A DNA stretch of 64,000 bases from NCBI GenBank assembly GCA_008921705.1, contig VFFE01007027.1:116976-180975 (forward strand), read 5' to 3'. Made by a program: the position numbers and the translations under genes. A model generated the notes under the pieces. That model saw only the letters and a program-made list of their open reading frames with translations. It ran no database searches and was not told the DNA's origin. This document shows, in pieces, positions 27,701 through 41,165 of the stretch (position 1 is its first letter; each line of letters starts with the position of its first letter). The DNA is from Burhinus oedicnemus. Its lineage: Eukaryota > Chordata > Aves > Charadriiformes > Burhinidae.

Positions 27701-30700
27701 CCCCTTGAGCACAGCTGAAATTGAAGCAAGCAGGAAGGAACCTTAGGGAGAGGGGCCAGGGTCTCAATTGTAAGTCTACAATGCAGCACAGGCATGATCT
27801 AAGTGCTTAAGCAGTGGAAAAGTGACCTTAGACTGGCACACTGGAGATCAAGAGGGTACAGGGCAGTGTTTGCACAATCCTTTTCTATGGTCTTAAATGC
27901 TCCCTATCCTGATGAAAGAGTCTTTTCTCTGTCTCAGAAACTTCTGTTAAATCAGGTAAGCATACACAGAAATTAGTATCTTCCTCTATAAAGTACACAA
28001 GCAGACATGGCAGATTTTCTGGCAAAATAACAAGTTTTGATCCCATACATTCCCCCCACTTGTGGGTAGAAAATTCTCTCCCTTTGCACCGTTCCCAATC
28101 TTTGCTTTAGGACTCTGTCTGCAATTCTTTGGTCTAACATAATGAAGTGTTTTTTCTGCCTTCTGTGCCATAATGAAACAATAATGACCTTCTCTGGCAA
28201 TCATTCGATCCTGAATAATTTAATCCATAAGCAATGGAAATGCTTGTCCCATCTGCCTCTGTTTAGAGCACGGCCAAGATGTTCTGCTTCTTTTCTCAGC
28301 TATGGCATAAAACTTAGAGTGACCCCACCACTCAGTCCTGTCCTTTGGGTTCCCCAAAGGTAAGCTGGTGATTTTGAAGGCAAATGCAGTGCAGATGACT
28401 AAGTTAGTAATGCCTGTAAATAACTCAAGGCCCCATCCTGTTCTGAGACATCACATGTTGCACAGAGAAAAGCTGAGTCCCATGTGTTCCCTCAGTGTCC
28501 CAAACCATGAGCAAGATTTCCACAGTTCAGAGGCACAGTAGACAGGAGACAGCTCAGAGCAGTCTCTGCCTCTCTTGGCTCTTTGAGTTGCATGCATCAG
28601 GGTAGAGAGATGGAGCCAGACGGACCAGCCCCTGCACCCCCCAGCTCTTTGGCATTTTCCCCCAACAGCACTCCTGCATTCAGAAATGTCTGGCAAGCAA
28701 TCCATCTCCCACTGGCCCTGGTCCTGAGGACATCACCAGCCCTTCCTGCCTGTCATGTTCTGCGTCCCATCTTTTGGCTCTGCTACTCCTAGGACAGGGT
28801 AGATAGGCCAACTGAGCCCAGACCTCAGACCCCCCTCACAATGTCTGCTACATCCATGACTTGTGCTTCCCAATTTCATTTTTCTCACAGGAGGTCTTGT
28901 GTAAGAGTGCTCTGCACTGTCACCTCTACACTTTGAATCACAACAGCCTTTGCCAGATAAAGCCGTATGACACACAGCATGGCAACTGGAAACGAGTGGG
29001 GTTTCCATCCAGTCAAAGGATGATGAGTGTCCTCAGGTCACACAAGCTTGGAGTCACCCCAGCCGGCCAAGCTGGTACAAAGTCCATGTTGGCCTCTCCA
29101 AAGGGCAAGTCAACCCACTTCAGATCCATGTCATCCTCTGGACCTACTTGCCTTTCTTGTCTGTAAGAAGGGCTTAGGACACAACCTTCTTAGATGACGT
29201 GATGAAATGAAGTGCCTAACCACAGTCTCCGTGACAGAATTAAGGTTAGAGGGAGGTTTCTCCACTCATGACATTTTGCAGGCAATGCTTGCCCACACTT
29301 CTATCACAGCAGTCCAGGGAAGCGAGGTGATACCAGGAGAAAATCACAAATGTGACACTCTCCCACATGAAGTTCAGCAGGTGAAGGACCAGCAGGGCCA
29401 GGAGCATTCCTTGGCAGGCATGAGGAACATGAGTCACCTAGCAGTCACGGTCACTGGCTCAGGCAGAGTAGCTGGAAGTGACAGAATGAGCAGCAGGGAC
29501 TTGTGGGCTGGGAAAAATGCAGGTGTTTGGTGGAGGACATGGGGGGAAGAGATTAAAACCATATACATGTTAGCTTAGATGGAGGAATTATGCATGGCAC
29601 AGATATTTCTGATTATGCCCATAGTCCAGTTACAGCATTTTTAAAAGTGGAAGCCAGTTCTGGGTGCCCACACCCAGGCAGCTGGTCTCCTTCCACCACT
29701 GCTCTGTTTCAACAGCCACTCCAATGATGAACCCATCTGAGACTGTTCAGGGTAATTGTGAAGGATGAATGGGCTTGAGTTTAAAAGCCTCTCTGCCTGT
29801 TACCCTTCTCCGTCTCCCAAAAGGAAAAGCCCTTAGAAAAAAGGGGCATAGTTATCTTTTTTTTGTTCTTTATTTGTATGCCCTATGCTTCTCTGGGGAC
29901 TGACAGACTCACCCATCTAGAAACACCAACTGCTTGCCAGCACTTTCTATAGAATAAGGCTGGATAGTGCAACCTACAGTGGGATTTTTTTATTTTTTTA
30001 CTTCCTAGCTGGCTTTCTTGGCTGCCTGGACAGCGACAGGAACAGATCAACCTTATGCTGAGGAACCACATTTCTCAGTGGCTCACCTCTGCTGAAGACC
30101 TGGTAATGACTTCCTCATATGCCCTGGCTCCAAAGCTTAGGCATAAATCAATGACTAACTCCCAGGATGCATTATTCTTCTAGTTGCTTGCTGGGGAATT
30201 ATCCATATTTGATTTCTGAACTGCTGCAGATAGCCCAAAAAGCCAGACTTCATGGATGAGCAGCTAAGCTGCTCAGGAGTCTACAGTCCTACTGGGAAAA
30301 AATTTTTAGAGCTCCACAATTGAAAATCACTTCTCTCAGGCTCTTATTCTGCTAACAGCACTTTCTACCCCATATGTCAAGTTGTCACAATTCACACTCA
30401 CCAGCAACTGCCTGATCCGGCTTGCATGGTGGCAGAAGTAAAGCAGAAGAAATGTGGAGCCAAGTGTTTAAAGGAACAGAGATGTTCCTAGCAGAGACAG
30501 GGGAAGAATGCAAGACTGGCAGCCTTCAAGTTAGAGAGCTGTGTATTACACCAAGGTCCCAGCTGTGCTCCTTGGATCTTCCCAGAAGGACTAGTAAATT
30601 CATGCCCTGGAGGAGCTCTGACAGAGACCATGATCTAGCCCTTGATCCACAAAGCTCACCCCTATGAGGTGGCTCAGCTTTGTCCAGGCAACCAGTGCCA

Positions 30701-33204
30701 TTCAGATGGACCCCAGCTGTGGTACCTGCTGACTGTAGCCTTGTTATGCCAGTTTGATATCCCCTGATCAAGGACATCTCCATGGAGAGCACAGATCCCT
30801 CAACACTCCTAGCACTGGGTCTGCATACAAAGCTCACTAGGCACATTTGTGTGCATGTGTGTGTTCTTCCTTGGTCCAGGCAGTAAAGCATGAGAAACTT
30901 TGGTGCTGGTCCAGAGACATCTGAGCTTAGTAGCAGCATTTGATGACAGATGTGTGTCTTGCAACATCGCTACTGAAGTGTCTTTTCCTTTCAAAGCAGG
31001 AATCATTTTCCTTCACGTAATAGTCCAGGCAAATATAATCCTATTAACAGGACTATTAAACTAAACAATACTTGGCATGCCATGACCTAGAGAAACAATC
31101 CGCCAACACCAGCAGCTTGTAAACACCCCTATCCCTAAGGCAAAATGGGCATTTCCTATGCTTTAGTGCCCTCCTAGCCAGCACCCTCCCACCCTGCTGC
31201 TGTCTTTATAAAAACCATCTTTCCTGAGACAAATGGGCCCCTCCCGCCCTCTAAATCAACTTTACTCCCTAGCCCAATTAGCATTCACTCAAGTTTACAC
31301 CAAGACAAAGCCTGGATCATTGTTGGCACCTCTACAATGTCTTTAATATCCTGGGTCTATAGCTCTTTTGCTCTTACATATACCAGAATTCCCAATCCAG
31401 TCATGCCCGACTTGAAAGCCTGGGCTCAAATCTCTTTTTGGTAGGGCTGCTAATAAAAGTTCCTCTTCCTGATCTGATCTCTCCACTGATGTAGTCCTAA
31501 TTCTTGCTTCACTGCCTCAAGGATGCAGCTGGCCCTTCCCTGCCCTCATTTGACACTGTGACAGGAAATGAGCTCTTGACAACACTGCCTTGGGAGGCGA
31601 GGAATGATCAGGTACTTCACGTGCAGGCCTGGGCACCAGCTTCATCTCTGTAAGCCTGGTAATAGCTATCATTTCCATGGTGCTGCAGCAAGCAGAAGAG
31701 CAAGGAGGAGAGTTTGGGCTGGGGAGCCATTTGGGACTGCATAAAGACTTTTAGCAGCGTGAAATAATGCACTTGCCCACAGATGTCCCATCCACCCCAT
31801 GGGGCACTAAACTGCGATCAGGAAAAGAGCAACCCACAGAGACTAAACACCAATGTCAATGACCGAATACTCTCTTCTCATTTCTCCTCAGAGCTGCCCA
31901 TACAATTGGACCTCAACAGATCTATGTGCTATGTAAACCACTTGTCTCTGGCCTCCCAGCACTGTTGGGCTCCCCAGGTTGTTCCAAGGAGAACAGAGAC
32001 ACCTGCCTATCAAAGCACTGCTGGTTTCCTTCCCCTGCAGTGAGCTCAAAACAAGGCTGGAGCAATCAACTTTCTCTGCCTCTCTGCCCACACTTCACCC
32101 CCTGCCTCTGTCTCCACAGACATGCCCAGAATGCCACTGCACTGATTGCAAGAAGGCATCATCTCATCTGTCCTTTCCAGCACAGCTCATCCTTCAACCC
32201 CTTGTTAAGCAGCTGTTCTTTCCATGGGCTGAGATCAATTGCAGACAATTCATTGGCAGAGACCATTTACCAGATGGGTGAGGGGTGTTTTATCATCATC
32301 CCCAGCAATACTGCCAGTTCCATGAAGAAAAGCGGAGGTGTTCATCCAAGTGACATCCTTGGCTATGTTATGTGTTGGTGCTGGGGTTTCCAAAGAGATG
32401 CACTATCCTACCACTCTGCCTTTGAAGGAGATATGCTCCAGCCCCACCAACATATGGAAATCAGATTCCCCTTGAAGCTGGGGAAAGACAACCCAAAAAT
32501 CACTAGTCATTTTTCAATTCCTTTGTTATTGTGTATTACCTTAGAAACCTTTGCAAAATAACTAATGCAAACAAATCCAGATCAGTTCCCAATGAACTGT
32601 GTGGATCTCCACAGAGTCCAAGCCAGAAAATCTAGACTAGAGAAAATGACGTATGAAGCAGTATGGTTAAAATTGCTCATTGTCACTTGACTCTTGCACA
32701 GCCCAGCTACTTCATATTTTCTCCTAGCCAATTTGGCTTTCCATGTTGCTTTGCTTTATGGGCAAGATTTTGATTATTGCAGCTTAGTATCTCCCTCATC
32801 GGCTTTTATGGGGAAAATGTACTGAAAATTCCCCCTCACACAAAACTCCCGCACAAAGTGAAGCAATGACAAATGGATCTCAAAGGATTTCTTGATCAGC
32901 TGCTTTCTCAAGGCTCGCATCTGGGCAGGATCTGAGGTAAGGCTAAGATGAGCAGTCCAGCACTAAAACACTTGAAAGGATCTGATAGGATGAAGATCTA
33001 CGAATCTGCCCCTATCAGAAAGTACAATCAAATTACAGGAATTCACTCAGGTAAACAAACAATCCCAAAATGTGTCCAGATACGTGCAGGGTGATTCAGT
33101 CCAATGATAAATAGACCAGTCATGGCTCCAGCCACTTAAACTGACCACAGCACTTTTCACTCAGCCCCCCCTCGAATTCCCAGAATAACAGACATTCTGC
33201 GTTG
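24791..33204. other. No recognisable gene; short (TA)n run and a 211-codon open frame
   Basis: A run of alternating T and A lies at about 27354-27364. The plus-strand frame 31926-32561 (211 codons) has no recognisable domain and no supporting splice or codon pattern. Several isolated poly(A)-signal-like hexamers occur but without exon context. I see no interspersed repeat that I can name. Confidence 0.5.
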
Positions 33205-33219
33205 TTCAAACAAACAATA

Positions 33220-33230
33220 TTTATTTTATT
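33220..33230 (-). promoter_or_regulatory. Overlapping minus-strand poly(A) signals
   Basis: On the minus strand two AATAAA hexamers overlap at 33225-33230 and 33220-33225, followed by a T/G-rich stretch (tattgtttgtttg) of the kind that follows real cleavage sites. If used, they would end a minus-strand transcript near 33200. Upstream on that strand (higher coordinates) I see no clear coding exon, so this could serve a non-coding RNA or be fortuitous. Confidence 0.3.
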
Positions 33231-33785
33231 CTTACGTAAAATTGCACGGGTTCTGCAGATATAAACATAAGTAAACATTACCTCCTTTCCCCAGTGCTGT
33301 AATGCACAGCAGTATCACAGAGACAGAAGGAGGACCACAGTGCCTGCATTCATCTCCCAGTTCTGCCAAACCTTCCCAAACAACTTTGCAGTGGTCAAGC
33401 ATCTTGGGTTTTGGTCTCCCTCAGATCAAGCACCTAAAGCCAATTTCACTTTAATATATATCAACACAACCCAGTTTTCAGAGCTGTTGAACTGCAGTAG
33501 GTATAACCAGCATTTTCAGCATTTGACAGCCAGGCCACTTCAATATATGTAGCTAAATATTTTAAAGTATTGACAACAATATTGTGTTTAGTCATCTAAA
33601 AAGAGACCAAGACAGTTTTTCTAACTGAAAGGCTGTTAGGCCTTTGGTGACAGTAAGCAGAGGACAGAAAGAAGCACAGAGCATTACAAAATGAAGAGCA
33701 GCAAGTGCATATGCTGGATTCAAGAGGCTGATTTATTTCTCATTTAGCAAAACGTTCAGAAGCTTACATCTTTGTCTCTTCACAG

Positions 33786-33870
33786 ATGGTGCTAAGCCAG
33801 ATTGTCCTGCTGGAACCATTTTTGACAGCGTCATTGAATCATCTCCATTAATTCCCACGAGGAGGCATGG
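33786..33870 (+). CDS. Candidate internal exon, product unknown
   Basis: An 85-bp segment is preceded by a good 3' splice site (pyrimidine-rich run ending CTCTTCACAG at 33785) and followed by a 5' splice site (GG then GTAATT from 33871). One phase is open throughout the exon: after a split codon it reads GAKPDCPAGTIFDSV and continues to PLIPTRRH before a split Gly codon, and that frame meets a stop only inside the presumed intron. The peptide has the character of a secreted or extracellular segment (one Cys, Pro and Gly rich), but I do not recognise the protein. The minus strand is also open over the same bases. No neighbouring exon was identified, so this could be a chance arrangement. It is reported because both splice sites and the reading frame agree. 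Confidence 0.2.
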
Positions 33871-34256
33871 GTAATTCTGGAAGGCTAGTGTAAGGCAAAC
33901 CCCAGTGGGGCTCATTTAGTCCTTTATAATCACTTTTGGAAAGCTGAGTTCCTGCTTCAGGCCTACAAAGCCAAAGATCAGCTCTGGCCAAGGTTAAGAA
34001 AAAGCCCTACTCAGGTCAGGAAATTTTATGCAACTTGGCTTCACCTTTCAGCCAGCACTTTGGGAATTGCTGAGATTCACTGGGGATGAGGACCTAAGAT
34101 CCATCTTTCCACAAACTCATCAACACCAGGAGCAGAGAAAAAACATGAGAAAAAGTGATACTTGCAAGTCACACTACAATTCTTTGCTGCAACACCTGTT
34201 GCAGGATGCAAAAAAGAACAAGATTGAAGAATCAGTTATCCCAGAGAAGGTTATGA

Positions 34257-34272
34257 AATAAAGACGAATAAA
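34257..34272 (+). promoter_or_regulatory. Tandem plus-strand poly(A) signals
   Basis: AATAAA occurs at 34257-34262 and again at 34267-34272, about 390 bases downstream of the candidate exon at 33786-33870. No strong GT-rich downstream element is obvious. The position would suit a terminal exon of a plus-strand transcript, but that exon itself is not defined. Confidence 0.25.
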
Positions 34273-37029
34273 GAGGACATCTAATTGCTCCCCAGTGCAG
34301 ACCAACCCTAAAAGAGAGCAATCTCTTCCAGAGGATCTTTGTAGAGATTATGCACTTGTTCGCTGAGCATGAAGTCACTTGGGCAAAGAGTGGGAAACAC
34401 ATGAGAACTTGAATATATTACGCAAGTCCCTACTAAAAAGGGAGAGCCTTTCTGCCACCCTCTCACCACCCTGCATGAAGCCAAGGGCTGCAGAGCCCCT
34501 GGAGCACTAAGCACTGGCAGACAAAGGGCAGAAGGAATGTTTGAATGGGTGACAGGTGATTTTTGACTGGTGCTGGGAATTTGCCTTGCTCCCTAAGGCC
34601 CTTACCCAGTCTTGCAGGGTTTGCAGCCCTCTGAAAGCACTGGGAATCAAGGACCTTATTATGCCTCATAAGCCTTAAGGACTTTGTCTCTTCTGAAGCA
34701 CCTTGCTACCAAGGTAATTTCATTATCCAAAAAGATGACACCTTCTAATGAATTTCAAATGCAACAAGCCATTGCAAAGCTCACCTTCAGCAAACCCTGT
34801 GTCATGACAATGGGTAAACCAATTTTAACAGTATATTCTGGAAGAGGCAGTAGCATTACGGAGAGAAGTTACAGAAAGAAGCCTGATGTCATCTTTTCTA
34901 TCACATTTCTCTGTGACAAAAAGCAGTAACAGCAATCAGTACAAGTTGAAATATTGCCATGTGGGGTCAGATTTTGAGGGCTGCATCCACTGAGAGCAAG
35001 ACAGTCAAAAACACCCTTTTATCTGCCCTTCGTCTCTATTCACACAGTGGTTAAGCACGTCCTTAGATCTCAGAGCAGCATACATACCTAACCATTGCAG
35101 GGAGAAGGTACCTCTCCTGGACCTCCACTTTACTATAGCACAAGATGACTCAGAAACCTGGTCCTAACAAAAAGATTTAAAGTCAGTCGATCACTGGGAT
35201 TGGAGATACACCTGCTGGAAAGAGCTGGGGGACATAGCAATAATTTCTGGGGAGAGCTATATTGTTATCGGGATACTGGTTTGTCATCTAACAGCTCCAA
35301 AGGAGCCTGATTTCAGGTGGGGCTGTATAGATCCAATGTGCTTACAGCACAAACAGACAAGACAGACAAAAGAAGGACACAGCCCGTGCTTTGGAGGGGA
35401 GGAATGGAAGCAGAGTGTGCCTAGTCCCAGGTCATCAATGATATTTCATTTTGGGCTGTGGATGCTTAAGTCTCACCAGCTCTCCTGGCCTAACAATGCA
35501 AGTACTTTGTAGACCTGCTGGGATTCAAGCATCAACATCCCACAATGAGACCACATGAGTGCACTGAGTGGTGAAGGTAGAGGGTGTACAAGGGCAGTCA
35601 AAAGAGGAGTTAGAAAGTATGGCTGAGAGAGACTATGTTTAGCACATGAGGGAAGCAAAATCCATTTTCAATCCCCATCAGCTGCAGAGCCAATCTGGAA
35701 CTTTTTGTAAATCAAATCAAGCTTGACTTAAAGCACTGCCAGCAGATCTAGCTGAGCACCTTCTCCCTGTAGGGCAGGCTACAAACACCGAAAAGAAGTT
35801 CTTCTACCACAGAGGTGGAACCACTAATGAACAGGAGAGCCACTCTGACATCAGCCAGCCAGTCAAACTCTAATTTACTAGAAATGGCAGCACTAGATGA
35901 TTATACTGGCAGCCCCAGGAAGTTTTCAGCCCCAGCTTTACGCTGCCAAAAGCACATTATCTAGGCAGCTGTGGCATGACCAAAGCCTTTCTCCAGATGG
36001 AGCAGTTCATGGTCCTTCCACTTAAGTATGGGGCTGACTCAGGTGTTCCTGCAGGCTGATTTCTCTAGAGCCTGAAAAGACTTGGGTGTCTGTTTGAAAC
36101 ACTCTTATTCATGTAGTGAGTTGGAGGTATAGCCATCACATATGTTTGGGTGGTTGCCATAAATTGCTTCTCTGGACCTGTGTCATTTGTGAACTTACTT
36201 CCCCATGCACACAGAGGGGAGTTTGTAAGTGACGCAGAGCAAGGAGCAGCTGGAGACAGTTTGGTGATCAGACCTCTCCCAGAATCCTCACCCCAGCTCT
36301 CTGCAGGTTATGACCTTCTGCAGTTCAAGTGACTGAGAGTAAAACCCCAGCCTGGTCAGCCAAAGCAGGTCACAGCTTTTCTGTGTAAGTGGCAGTGGAA
36401 TTGCTGGATACCACAGCAAGAGGCCCAAGTGATTTGTATGAACAGGAGGGTAGGCAGGCTGGGTGGCCCAGGGAGATACACAGGTTGCAACCTGTGAACA
36501 GACCCTGAGGCCAACCCCTTTCACTGAATGAAACTGAGGCGCTTCCTTGTTCCAATGAGAACTTCCTAGAGCTACCAAAGGTCCCATCTGCCCTCCTATC
36601 AGGTTGTGAAGCCCTCAGTCAGTTTAGCAGACAACCAGGAGAGCATCGCCTCTCCCTTCTGCACCGGATTACAACTTGGCTGTCCTCTCCTCGTTTGGGT
36701 ACTGCTTTGAGCTTAGGCCTGGGCTGCTGAACACTCCTGGTCCTAAGAGGTTTCCTGATGCCTACTCCAGCTAGATGACATTCACCCTATCCAAAGGGCA
36801 ATGCCAGGCCCAAATTCACCCAAATTCACCTGATTTCCCTTTCCAGCATTTGCATGGCCAAATCCTCTGAAAAGCCAGGACTCTTAACACATATTTTCCA
36901 GAGCCAGAGCTGAGCCACCCCCAACTCTTTTGTGCATGCTAACCCTCCAGGCTTGTTAACAAACAGCTTTCAGATCACACAGGAAAATACAAAGATAAGG
37001 TTCTTGTTTGTTTTTTTATAAAACTTGTA

Positions 37030-37067
37030 CTGCACCAGCTGAGGTGAGAGAGGGAGAACTGGTGCAG
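37030..37067. repeat. Imperfect hairpin, 9-bp stem
   Basis: CTGCACCAG at 37030-37038 and CTGGTGCAG at 37059-37067 are exact reverse complements separated by 20 bases. The pairing extends by two more pairs outward across one mismatch. The stem is shorter than in a microRNA precursor, so no RNA gene is called. Confidence 0.7.
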
Positions 37068-40000
37068 CACTGTTTCTTGATGTCAATAAGAAAAGCCCAA
37101 CAGCAAATCCATTAATTAAACAGCTGCTTTAATAAGATAGAATTAAAGAGAAATACGGATAGCAAGTAAATCTTACATCGCTTCAGATGCTGGGAGCCCT
37201 GCATTTGTGCAGCATCAGACAGACCCCAAATGAATCTTCCTACAACGCCACACAGATCCTGTCTCTGGAGAGAATCTCCTTTTTGGTCATTTGAGTTATT
37301 ATCTTACAAGAAAACAATTCTATTCACCATGCATACTGTCAAACAGAAAGGATGTTCACATAAGAACGCCTAGCTGCACTGTCAGATAAGGGCAAGGCCA
37401 TGAAGGCACTGTAATTGCAGTACCGAGTGGGAGCTGCCCACGGTCTCCTCTGCTACCATGAGCTGGCTGAGTCTGTCCTGCAGCCACGAGATTTGTGCAG
37501 CACGGCACAGCCTGAAGCATGCTGGACATCCAGCACAGCCTAGCACAGCACAGGCCTGGGCGTACTCTGATGTGGATCACTGGCTTCTCCATTCACAGTG
37601 GCTCCCGATCAGGATCACTGCATTCACTCCTTGATCCACACACAGTTTTCCCTTCCAAAGGAATGGTAAGTTACAGATTATGTTAATAACATACAGGCTT
37701 CCCAAGCCCTAAGTATGAGGCGCAATAGAGCATACATGGCACGTTCAAGTTCACTAACTCCTCCAAGACAATGTCTTCCGCAAGGCTCCCAATATAAACC
37801 CTTACCATAACCAGCCATGCAACAGCAGCGCTCAGGGGCATTTCTGCCAAGTGCTGCTGAGCTCATTTTATGAGCATCATGCTGCGTTTTATATGCTCTT
37901 GTGGAACTTTATTTGTCTTTGGTTGAATTTTCCATCTGCCTAAACATGCCCAGTGGGAGCTGAAGATGCCCACACAGTTCTTGTAATGTTACACCTGAGT
38001 GACAAGACCCACAGCTCTGCCCAGCCACCTCCCATCCTGCTTCTGCTTGGCTGGCAGCAGTTGAAGGGCCTTTGCATCTGCACCCAGGTTTGTGAAGGCA
38101 TGTGTGCCCACTCGCTGTCTTTGACAAGGACACACAGCTCTCAGCGCCAGGCCCTGCTCCTTTCCAGCAGGCATTGCTCCTTCAGTTCCCCCAGCACAGC
38201 CCTGCGCTGCAGAGCGCAGCTGGTACTTTTGGCACAGCCTGCTAAACAATGAGATCTCTTCCACCATCCAAAGCAGACACCCCTCCTCAGGCTTTACTCA
38301 ACAGAGCTAAGTTTCAGTGAGAAAGGGGGACATGCAGTGTCAGCTACCCAGGTTTTGATCTCATTTGTCCAGGCCGAACAACCATGGGAGCAGCTTCACA
38401 AGTACAGAACACCCAGCAGAGCTCAGCAGCCTCTCCACACTGGGAGATGTCTGCCTCTCCAACCCAGAGACACAGCAGTCGCGCTGCCCTGGCTCAGAAG
38501 TTTTAATAAAGCCTTTTCTTCCTGGAGGAAGCCAATGTCAGTCTCAGATCTGCATTCATTTGAGTCCTAACAACCCTTAGGTCCTAAGAACATGTAAACT
38601 GAGAGGCTTTTCTAGGGAGAAGGACAACAATGTAGTATGGGTGCATGCTTGTACAGCTCACAAAAGGGTGACAGCATTAAATTCCTGCTACATTTTAACA
38701 TCAGTACTCAAGAAGGAAGAAAAAACAATTTTTAACTGATCATTCAAATATACCTGAATCATCTTCTCTTTTGCATAAAAATCACTTCTAATCCTGACAT
38801 CCTGGGCAGAGCTCTCTGATTCACACACATCCCCCTTGCAGTCACCAAAGCTCTGAGCACCACAGTTCCTTCACTCCAGTCTTGCTAAAGGAGCCAAGCT
38901 ACACTTTGTTCACATTTCACCTCCTCCTTCGTCTCCTCACAAGAACTTCCCCAGAAGGGAAGCTGAGCTGCTGCATATACCAACATGCAAAAATCACCTT
39001 GGGTAATCTGGGTTGGGATCAGCTACCAAGACACAGCTGCATTCAAATGACACACAAGACAAACAGATTTCTCATCACAGCACAGTATCCAGCTGTGGAA
39101 CATGACGGATGCTCAAAGTGTCAAAGACTTGATGCTCATGTCAGCTCCTGCTCCTCAACAACAGAGTAAACCATGCAAAGGGCACACACGCACACGTACA
39201 CCAATAACTGGCTCTCAGATCAGCCTCTCTTGAATCAATGGGACTCCCAGAGAACAACTGCTTCCTATTGGAACAGGTCCCTTTGCTTTCATTCACAGAA
39301 AGTTAATAGCCCTCTGGGCATGCCTTACCTGGAAAATGTGCCATTGGGAAAGCACTGAGAATGTTCTGCTGCTTAAGGCAACTAGGCAACTGGAAGCAAG
39401 AGGAAGTCAGCAGCGGTGAGCAGACAAGAATCTGAGAATCACCATTTTAACAAAATTCGCAAGCAGAGACTGTGATGTTATTCCCCATGTTCCAGCCAAA
39501 CAGAATCTAAATACTTCTGAGTACAATGAACACAAAAGCATCATGGGCCCAAAGCCACACCATCACAGAGACCACAGGCATGTAGCCAAGTATTAGAGGA
39601 CAGGGCTTGGCAGGAAGGCACATTGCAGTTATTTTGGTATTGATGTGGTTGTTCTTGGTGCCAGTATGCATGAGTCCAAAACCAGTGTAGAGCACTCCAG
39701 CTGTTGGAGGTTTGCAATGGAGGTAGTAGCTTGCTACAGAAATCCCCTCCTCCCCCAAGCAGGGCTGCAAAGGAAACAGGTCTTTCCCAGATCCAAGGCT
39801 GTCAGACTTCACTGCGATAACCCTGAGCAATGGCCTGACCAGAGAGCACCTCAACTCAAAGCCTTTCTGCTGCCTTGGATGGATGCATCCAGAGAGATGT
39901 CATGCATACGTGCTGCTGGAATCACTTCTGCTAGCGAATGGAAATCCTCCCACGTGGCTGTTGAGCCCAGTGCTGCAGCTGTCACTCACTCCATGCCAGA

Positions 40001-41074
40001 CTGAGTCATTCTGAGTAACAACTATTGATGTCAAATCAATCTCTGGGAGCCAGTGCAGCTATGCACAAGGCAAGGATCTGCTTACTGTGAGTCACAGTGG
40101 GGCAGAGCAGTACCAGCTGACCTACAAGTAGCCCCACGAGTGGGACTGTTTACAAGTGTAAGCTGAAGGCACTTTTTGATTTACACTGACAGACATCTCC
40201 TCAAGTAAAGAATCAGAAAATGAGCCAGGTATAGGGGCCAAACACCATCAGATCCCATTTGTCCTCTTTTGTTACAGCCATTCAAAATGGGTATGCTTTT
40301 ATGGAAACCAAGGGGTGATGCTGATGCCAAATCAGCCAGGTGAGAGAAGCATCGGGCCTCTCAGTTTGCTGATACTCAGGTCTTGCACAGGTGACGTCTT
40401 CATTGCATACAGCCAGGGCACCACACGGATTTAGTGCAATTTAGCCTACAGCCTCTCCAGAGGTATACAATGCCATACAGAGCTGATGTGCTGCCACAGT
40501 CCTGCCCACAGCTGCTACAAAAGGCCCACCCTCTAAAGCAGCAGCACCAACCCTGGGTTGCTCTCCCCAGGCCTTGCTGCCAGCCTGACCCTTTCCCTGG
40601 CGTGTGTATCCTGGCCTGCATCAGGCTGTCTCACCCTATGCGGCAAGCACAGCTGTGTGTGTTTACCCAGAGTGGCAATGGGGGGTGGAACAGTGACCTT
40701 TCTCATGAAACCGTATGGGAAACGAAATTCCCTCTTTCAAAACTTTGTCATGTCTCAACTAGCTGCTCTGCAAGTAATTTTTACAAAAGAAGGAGGGAGC
40801 TGTCAGCTGAGACCTGTCAGTGACCAAGAGCACAAATCACACTACCTCCCCAAGCCATGCAGACAAAAGCAAAGCACTTGGCAAGGAGACTGCTAACCCC
40901 GCTGCCTTGGTGCCAAGCTACCCAGGCTGCCTCCTCCAGTGGGCTGCTTGGAGCAACACAGACAGGAGGAGCTGGCAACCATCACGACAGGAAGCAGGGC
41001 AGGGCTGGGAAATCAAAGAAGGGCCATTTCCACACAGAGGAACATTCCCGTGCCTTGAAGCAAGCAGGAGCTTG

Positions 41075-41165
41075 TGCCTAGAAGCGCGTGTCTCATCCAG
41101 CCTGCCTTGCTAACATAGCGGAGCGCGTGTGCCTTGTTGCTCCCATACACTCCACCTTAGCAACA
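41075..41165. promoter_or_regulatory. Small CpG cluster, possible weak regulatory element
   Basis: Within about 90 bases the motif AGCGCGTGT occurs twice, each copy followed closely by GCCTTG or CTCATCC, in a window that is otherwise CpG-poor. The cluster is far below the length of a CpG island, and no TATA box, initiator or first exon is evident. It is listed only as a local compositional anomaly. Confidence 0.25.

Noticed and set aside
33225..33290. Possible tiny intron on the minus strand between a GTAATG donor-like site and a TATATCTGCAG acceptor-like site
   Set aside because: The implied intron would be only about 25 bases, below the minimum for vertebrate splicing.
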